Notes under the pieces: model-generated
What the model saw: the letters and a program-made list of their open reading frames with translations, nothing else
Database searches by the model: none
What the model was told of the DNA's origin: nothing
Source of the DNA: Sediminibacterium goheungense
Lineage (GTDB): Bacteria; Bacteroidota; Bacteroidia; Chitinophagales; Chitinophagaceae
Length of the DNA stretch: 64,000 bases
NCBI RefSeq assembly: GCF_004361915.1
Contig: NZ_SNWP01000010.1
Coordinates: 1,514,050-1,578,049 of the forward strand
Direction: 5' to 3'
Program-made: the position numbers and the translations under genes
In this document: positions 61,292 to 64,000 of the stretch, one piece after another
Position numbering within the stretch: the stretch's first letter is position 1
Layout of the letters: the number at the start of each line of letters is the position of its first letter

Positions 61292-62824
61292 ATGTCTATC
61301 CTTGATATAAAATTGCCAAATCGTATTTTAAAAGCATTAAGGCTGCCGCAGAATAATCCGCGCAGACAACAGATCAGGGTATTAAAGAAGTTATTGCGCA
61401 AGGCCAGATTTACTGCTTTTGGTCAGCAATACCGTTTCGATGAAATTTTATTATCGAAACATCCGGGGAAAAAGTTTCAGGAACTGGTACCTACTTATAA
61501 TTATAATAAGATTCATAAAGATTGGTGGCATAAAACCCTGGAGGGTATTCCCGACATATGCTGGCCGGGTAAAATACGATACTATGCGCTCAGCAGTGGT
61601 ACGAGTGAGGCCGCCAGTAAATATATTCCCGTAACCAACGATCTGCTCAGCGGTAACAAGATTGTGATGATCAAACAACTGTTGAGCCTGCGTAATTATG
61701 AAAATATACCTTATAGTTCCATCGGCAAAGGATGGCTCACCCTAGGGGGTAGCACCGATTTACAAAAAGAAGGCCCTGGCTATTATGCCGGTGACCTGAG
61801 TGGGATTACGCAGAAAAAAGCGCCTTTCTGGTTTCAGCCCTTTTATAAACCCGGAAAAAAAATAGCCAAACAGAAAGATTGGAACAAAAAACTGGAAGAG
61901 ATTGTTGACAAGGCCCCTGAATGGGATATCGGTTTTCTGGTAGGCGTACCTGCCTGGATCCAGATGTGTATGGAAATGGTAATTGAGCGATATAAGCTCA
62001 ATAATATCCACGAAATGTGGCCCAATCTGGCCTTCTTCGTTCATGGCGGCGTAAGCTTTGAACCCTATAAAAAAGGGTTTGAAAGATTACTGGGTAAGCC
62101 CATTACCTATATTGAAACCTATCTGGCAAGTGAAGGTTTTATTGCTTACCAGGACCGTCAATTTGCAAAAGGCATGCGGCTGGTTACCAGTGAGCATATT
62201 TTCATGGAGTTTGTTCCTTTTGATGATAAGAATTTTGATGCCAATGGCGATATGATTGATAATCCGGAAGCACTCATGATTCATGAAGTGGAAGAAGGAA
62301 AAGATTATGCCTTACTCATCAGTACCTCAGCGGGCACCTGGCGCTATTTAATTGGCGATACACTTCGTTTTGTTGATAAGGAAAGATGTGAGATTGTCAT
62401 TACAGGCCGTACCAAACATTTTTTAAGTCTTGTAGGAGAACATCTGAGTGTTGATAATATGAACAAAGCCATTCAGCTGGCAAGTGAGCAGATGAATATC
62501 TGTATTCCTGAATTTACGGTAGCAGGTGTTCCTTATGGCAGTTTTTTTGCACACCATTGGTTCGTTGCCTGCAACGATCAGGTAGATAAGCAACGGTTGA
62601 CTCGCCTGATTGACGAGAAATTAAAAGAACTGAATGATGACTATGCTGTTGAGCGTAAAAGTGCACTCAAAGAAGTGATGCTTGATGTGTTAACGGAAGA
62701 ACAGTTTATGGAATTTATGCGCTCAAAAGGTAAAGTAGGTGGCCAACATAAATTTCCACGTGTACTGAAAGGAAAGATGCTCGAAGACTGGCAGGCATTC
62801 CTAAAAAAAGAACTGGTTCCCTGA
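61292..62824 (+). CDS. GH3 auxin-responsive-promoter family protein (acyl-acid-amido synthetase-like)
   Basis: 510 residues. GH3 family features: YYALSSGTSEAASKYIPVT (ATP/AMP P-loop-like, first adenylation motif), YIETYLASEGFIAYQ, LLISTSAGTWRYLIGDTLRF (third motif) and ITGRTKHFLSLVGEHLS. In plants GH3 enzymes couple acyl acids such as auxin or jasmonate to amino acids through an acyl-AMP; bacterial members are common in Bacteroidota but mostly uncharacterised. The next gene, a cyclophilin, begins on the last base of this stop codon. Substrate unknown. Confidence 0.88.
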   Translation: MSILDIKLPNRILKALRLPQNNPRRQQIRVLKKLLRKARFTAFGQQYRFDEILLSKHPGKKFQELVPTYNYNKIHKDWWHKTLEGIPDICWPGKIRYYALSSGTSEAASKYIPVTNDLLSGNKIVMIKQLLSLRNYENIPYSSIGKGWLTLGGSTDLQKEGPGYYAGDLSGITQKKAPFWFQPFYKPGKKIAKQKDWNKKLEEIVDKAPEWDIGFLVGVPAWIQMCMEMVIERYKLNNIHEMWPNLAFFVHGGVSFEPYKKGFERLLGKPITYIETYLASEGFIAYQDRQFAKGMRLVTSEHIFMEFVPFDDKNFDANGDMIDNPEALMIHEVEEGKDYALLISTSAGTWRYLIGDTLRFVDKERCEIVITGRTKHFLSLVGEHLSVDNMNKAIQLASEQMNICIPEFTVAGVPYGSFFAHHWFVACNDQVDKQRLTRLIDEKLKELNDDYAVERKSALKEVMLDVLTEEQFMEFMRSKGKVGGQHKFPRVLKGKMLEDWQAFLKKELVP

Positions 62825-63447
62825 TGAAATATCTTTTTATTTTCGCCTTGTTGTTTTCACTTTATGCAGGAGCACAGGCTCCGGCTATGGGTATACTAAA
62901 AAGAAGGGCGCCGGAAAGTTTTCAGGTATTATTCAAAACTACCAAAGGCGATTTTGTGCTGGAAGCTTATAGAAGATGGTCTCCTATGGGCGTTGACCGT
63001 TTATATCAGTTGGTAATTACGGGCTATTACAATGCAAGTTTTTTCTTCCGTGTTGAACCGGATTATCTGGTTCAGTTTGGTATTTCAGATAATATAGAGA
63101 AAAATATTTTCTGGCTTAGTAAAAAGCTACGTGATGAGCCAGTACTGCAGCTGCACAAAAAGGGCATTGTTGCTTTTGCGCGTAAACAAGCCAACAGCAG
63201 GGCTACCCAACTCTTTATTAATATGAAGGATAATCCTGAATTTGATACTACTGTGAAAGAAGGTGTGAAAGGATATACACCCATTGGTAAAGTCATTAAA
63301 GGCATGGATGTATTGGTAAGATTAAATGGCCAATACAGTAAAAAAGTCGCTGCCATGCAGGATTCTATTTATAGATACGGTAATAGCTATCTCTTTGAAA
63401 ATTTTCCAGGGCTGGATATGATTATTTCGGCAAAAATTCTGCGCTAG
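62824..63447 (+). CDS. Periplasmic cyclophilin-type peptidyl-prolyl isomerase
   Basis: 207 residues. Signal peptide KYLFIFALLFSLYAGAQA. Cyclophilin core: FKTTKGDFVLEAYRRWSPMG, VDRLYQLVITGYYNASFFFR (FFxR position), DYLVQFGISDN, GIVAFARKQANSRATQLFIN and YTPIGKVIKGMDVL. It catalyses cis-trans proline isomerisation during folding of exported proteins. The start codon overlaps the GH3 stop by one base (TGATG), so translation is coupled; a functional link to GH3 is not obvious. Some canonical active-site residues differ (VQFG rather than VQGG). Confidence 0.88.
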   Translation: MKYLFIFALLFSLYAGAQAPAMGILKRRAPESFQVLFKTTKGDFVLEAYRRWSPMGVDRLYQLVITGYYNASFFFRVEPDYLVQFGISDNIEKNIFWLSKKLRDEPVLQLHKKGIVAFARKQANSRATQLFINMKDNPEFDTTVKEGVKGYTPIGKVIKGMDVLVRLNGQYSKKVAAMQDSIYRYGNSYLFENFPGLDMIISAKILR

Positions 63448-63524
63448 ATTCATCCGTTAATCAAAACAAGACTGTTTTTTAAAATTATCCGCTTATTTTG
63501 AGTACCTAACCCAATGACCGCTGA

Positions 63525-64000
63525 ATGATAGCTCCACTGATGAAAGGATTGATACTGGGTCTTATTCTCAGTATTTCTGTTGGCCCTGTTATTTTTGCCA
63601 TAATAAAGCAAAGCATCAATAACGGGCATAAAGCGGGTTATGTTTTTGTAGCAGGCGTTTCTGCCAGTGATATTACATTGGTAATGGTCTGTAATTTTTT
63701 TACCGGCCTTTTTAATACAGCACTTTCTTATAAAAATACGATTGCCATTGCAGGGAGTATTTTTTTAATTGCCGTTGGCGTTTATACCTTATTCTTTAAA
63801 AAAGTACAGGTTGATGAGGAGAATAAACTCCTTACCAAAACCTTCCGGAAAAGAGATTATGCAGGCATTTTTCTTTCAGGATATTTTATGAATATGCTGA
63901 ATCCCGGTGTATTTCTTTTCTGGTTTGCCTGGACCACTTTAATCATGGCCGATTCACAAACAGCTACACATCCGGGCGAATACCGCTTTATTGTTTTTAC
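63525..64000 (+). CDS. LysE-family amino acid exporter, N-terminal part (cut by window end)
   Basis: About 158 residues visible from the ATG at 63525 (MIAPLMKGLILGL); a second in-frame ATG lies at 63540. Membrane helices and the LysE/RhtB signature are clear: LILSISVGPVIFAIIKQSIN, GHKAGYVFVAGVSASDITLV, SIFLIAVGVYTLFFKK and GYFMNMLNPGVFLFWFAWTT. The G-P in helix 1 and NPG box are conserved in the family. It would export an amino acid or similar small metabolite across the inner membrane. No stop is reached within the window. Confidence 0.88.
   Translation, partial: MIAPLMKGLILGLILSISVGPVIFAIIKQSINNGHKAGYVFVAGVSASDITLVMVCNFFTGLFNTALSYKNTIAIAGSIFLIAVGVYTLFFKKVQVDEENKLLTKTFRKRDYAGIFLSGYFMNMLNPGVFLFWFAWTTLIMADSQTATHPGEYRFIVF

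Overview
The window looks like chromosomal DNA of a Bacteroidota bacterium, most likely a member of the Chitinophagaceae. Evidence seen in the sequence: a T9SS-type C-terminal sorting domain on a subtilase, a TonB receptor with a carboxypeptidase-like N-terminal domain, many PorT-like beta-barrel proteins, moderate GC with weak Shine-Dalgarno sites, and housekeeping genes (dnaN, hflX, recQ, recX, thiL, kdsB) of Bacteroidota type. Genus is inference.

Region 1 (1-12040) is a visibly AT-rich accessory island on the 3' side of an intact tRNA-Asn gene. Read on the minus strand it holds a small gene plus RadC-like JAB protein, a zinc-finger-like protein, then a tight operon: an unknown 967-aa protein, a 2041-aa DEAD/DEAH helicase with a DUF1998-type cysteine-rich C-terminus (like Druantia DruE, DISARM DrmA and MrfA), and the start of a PD-(D/E)XK nuclease-like protein that runs off the window. 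This is a probable anti-phage defence module. The tRNA-Asn unit is triplicated with a period of about 128 bp; two copies are damaged and both carry the same palindromic replacement in the anticodon arm.

Region 2 (12113-21000) is ordinary core DNA: Rieske ferredoxin, HflX, a LuxR-type response regulator, RecQ, and a Gfo/Idh/MocA oxidoreductase plus DUF1080 hydrolase pair for 3-keto-sugar chemistry.

Region 3 (21003-27009) is a compact, apparently undescribed biosynthetic cluster: a stand-alone SET-domain protein, an ATP-grasp ligase, an ATP-grasp/SET fusion and an ABC-exporter membrane domain lacking its ATPase, divergent from a RidA protein and a D-threonine-aldolase-like PLP enzyme. It could make or attach a small (iso)peptide with a methylated lysine-like group; this is inference.

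Region 4 (27161-37730) has a T9SS subtilase, an M57 (HEIGH) lipoprotein protease, a DMT transporter, a DEAD RNA helicase, a TonB receptor with a small cysteine-rich secreted partner, and a KdnB-like Kdo 8-oxidase.

Region 5 (37915-48498) looks like a minimal synthase-dependent exopolysaccharide system: a HEAT-repeat membrane protein and a cellulose-synthase-like GT2 fused to an LtaS/BcsG-like alkaline-phosphatase-superfamily transferase on the plus strand, facing a minus-strand operon of hybrid histidine kinase, response regulator, TPR/beta-barrel (YaiO-like) exporter and an unknown membrane-anchored protein.

Region 6 (48581-64000) is core: KdsB, sterol desaturase family, DnaN, a receiver protein, RecX, LpxR-like lipid A deacylase, omega-amidase, NagA, a decayed MntA/HepT toxin-antitoxin pair, S41 protease, ThiL, inositol monophosphatase family, GT2, GH3-family enzyme, cyclophilin and a LysE-type exporter (cut by the window end). 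Several intergenic spacers carry short dispersed inverted repeats.
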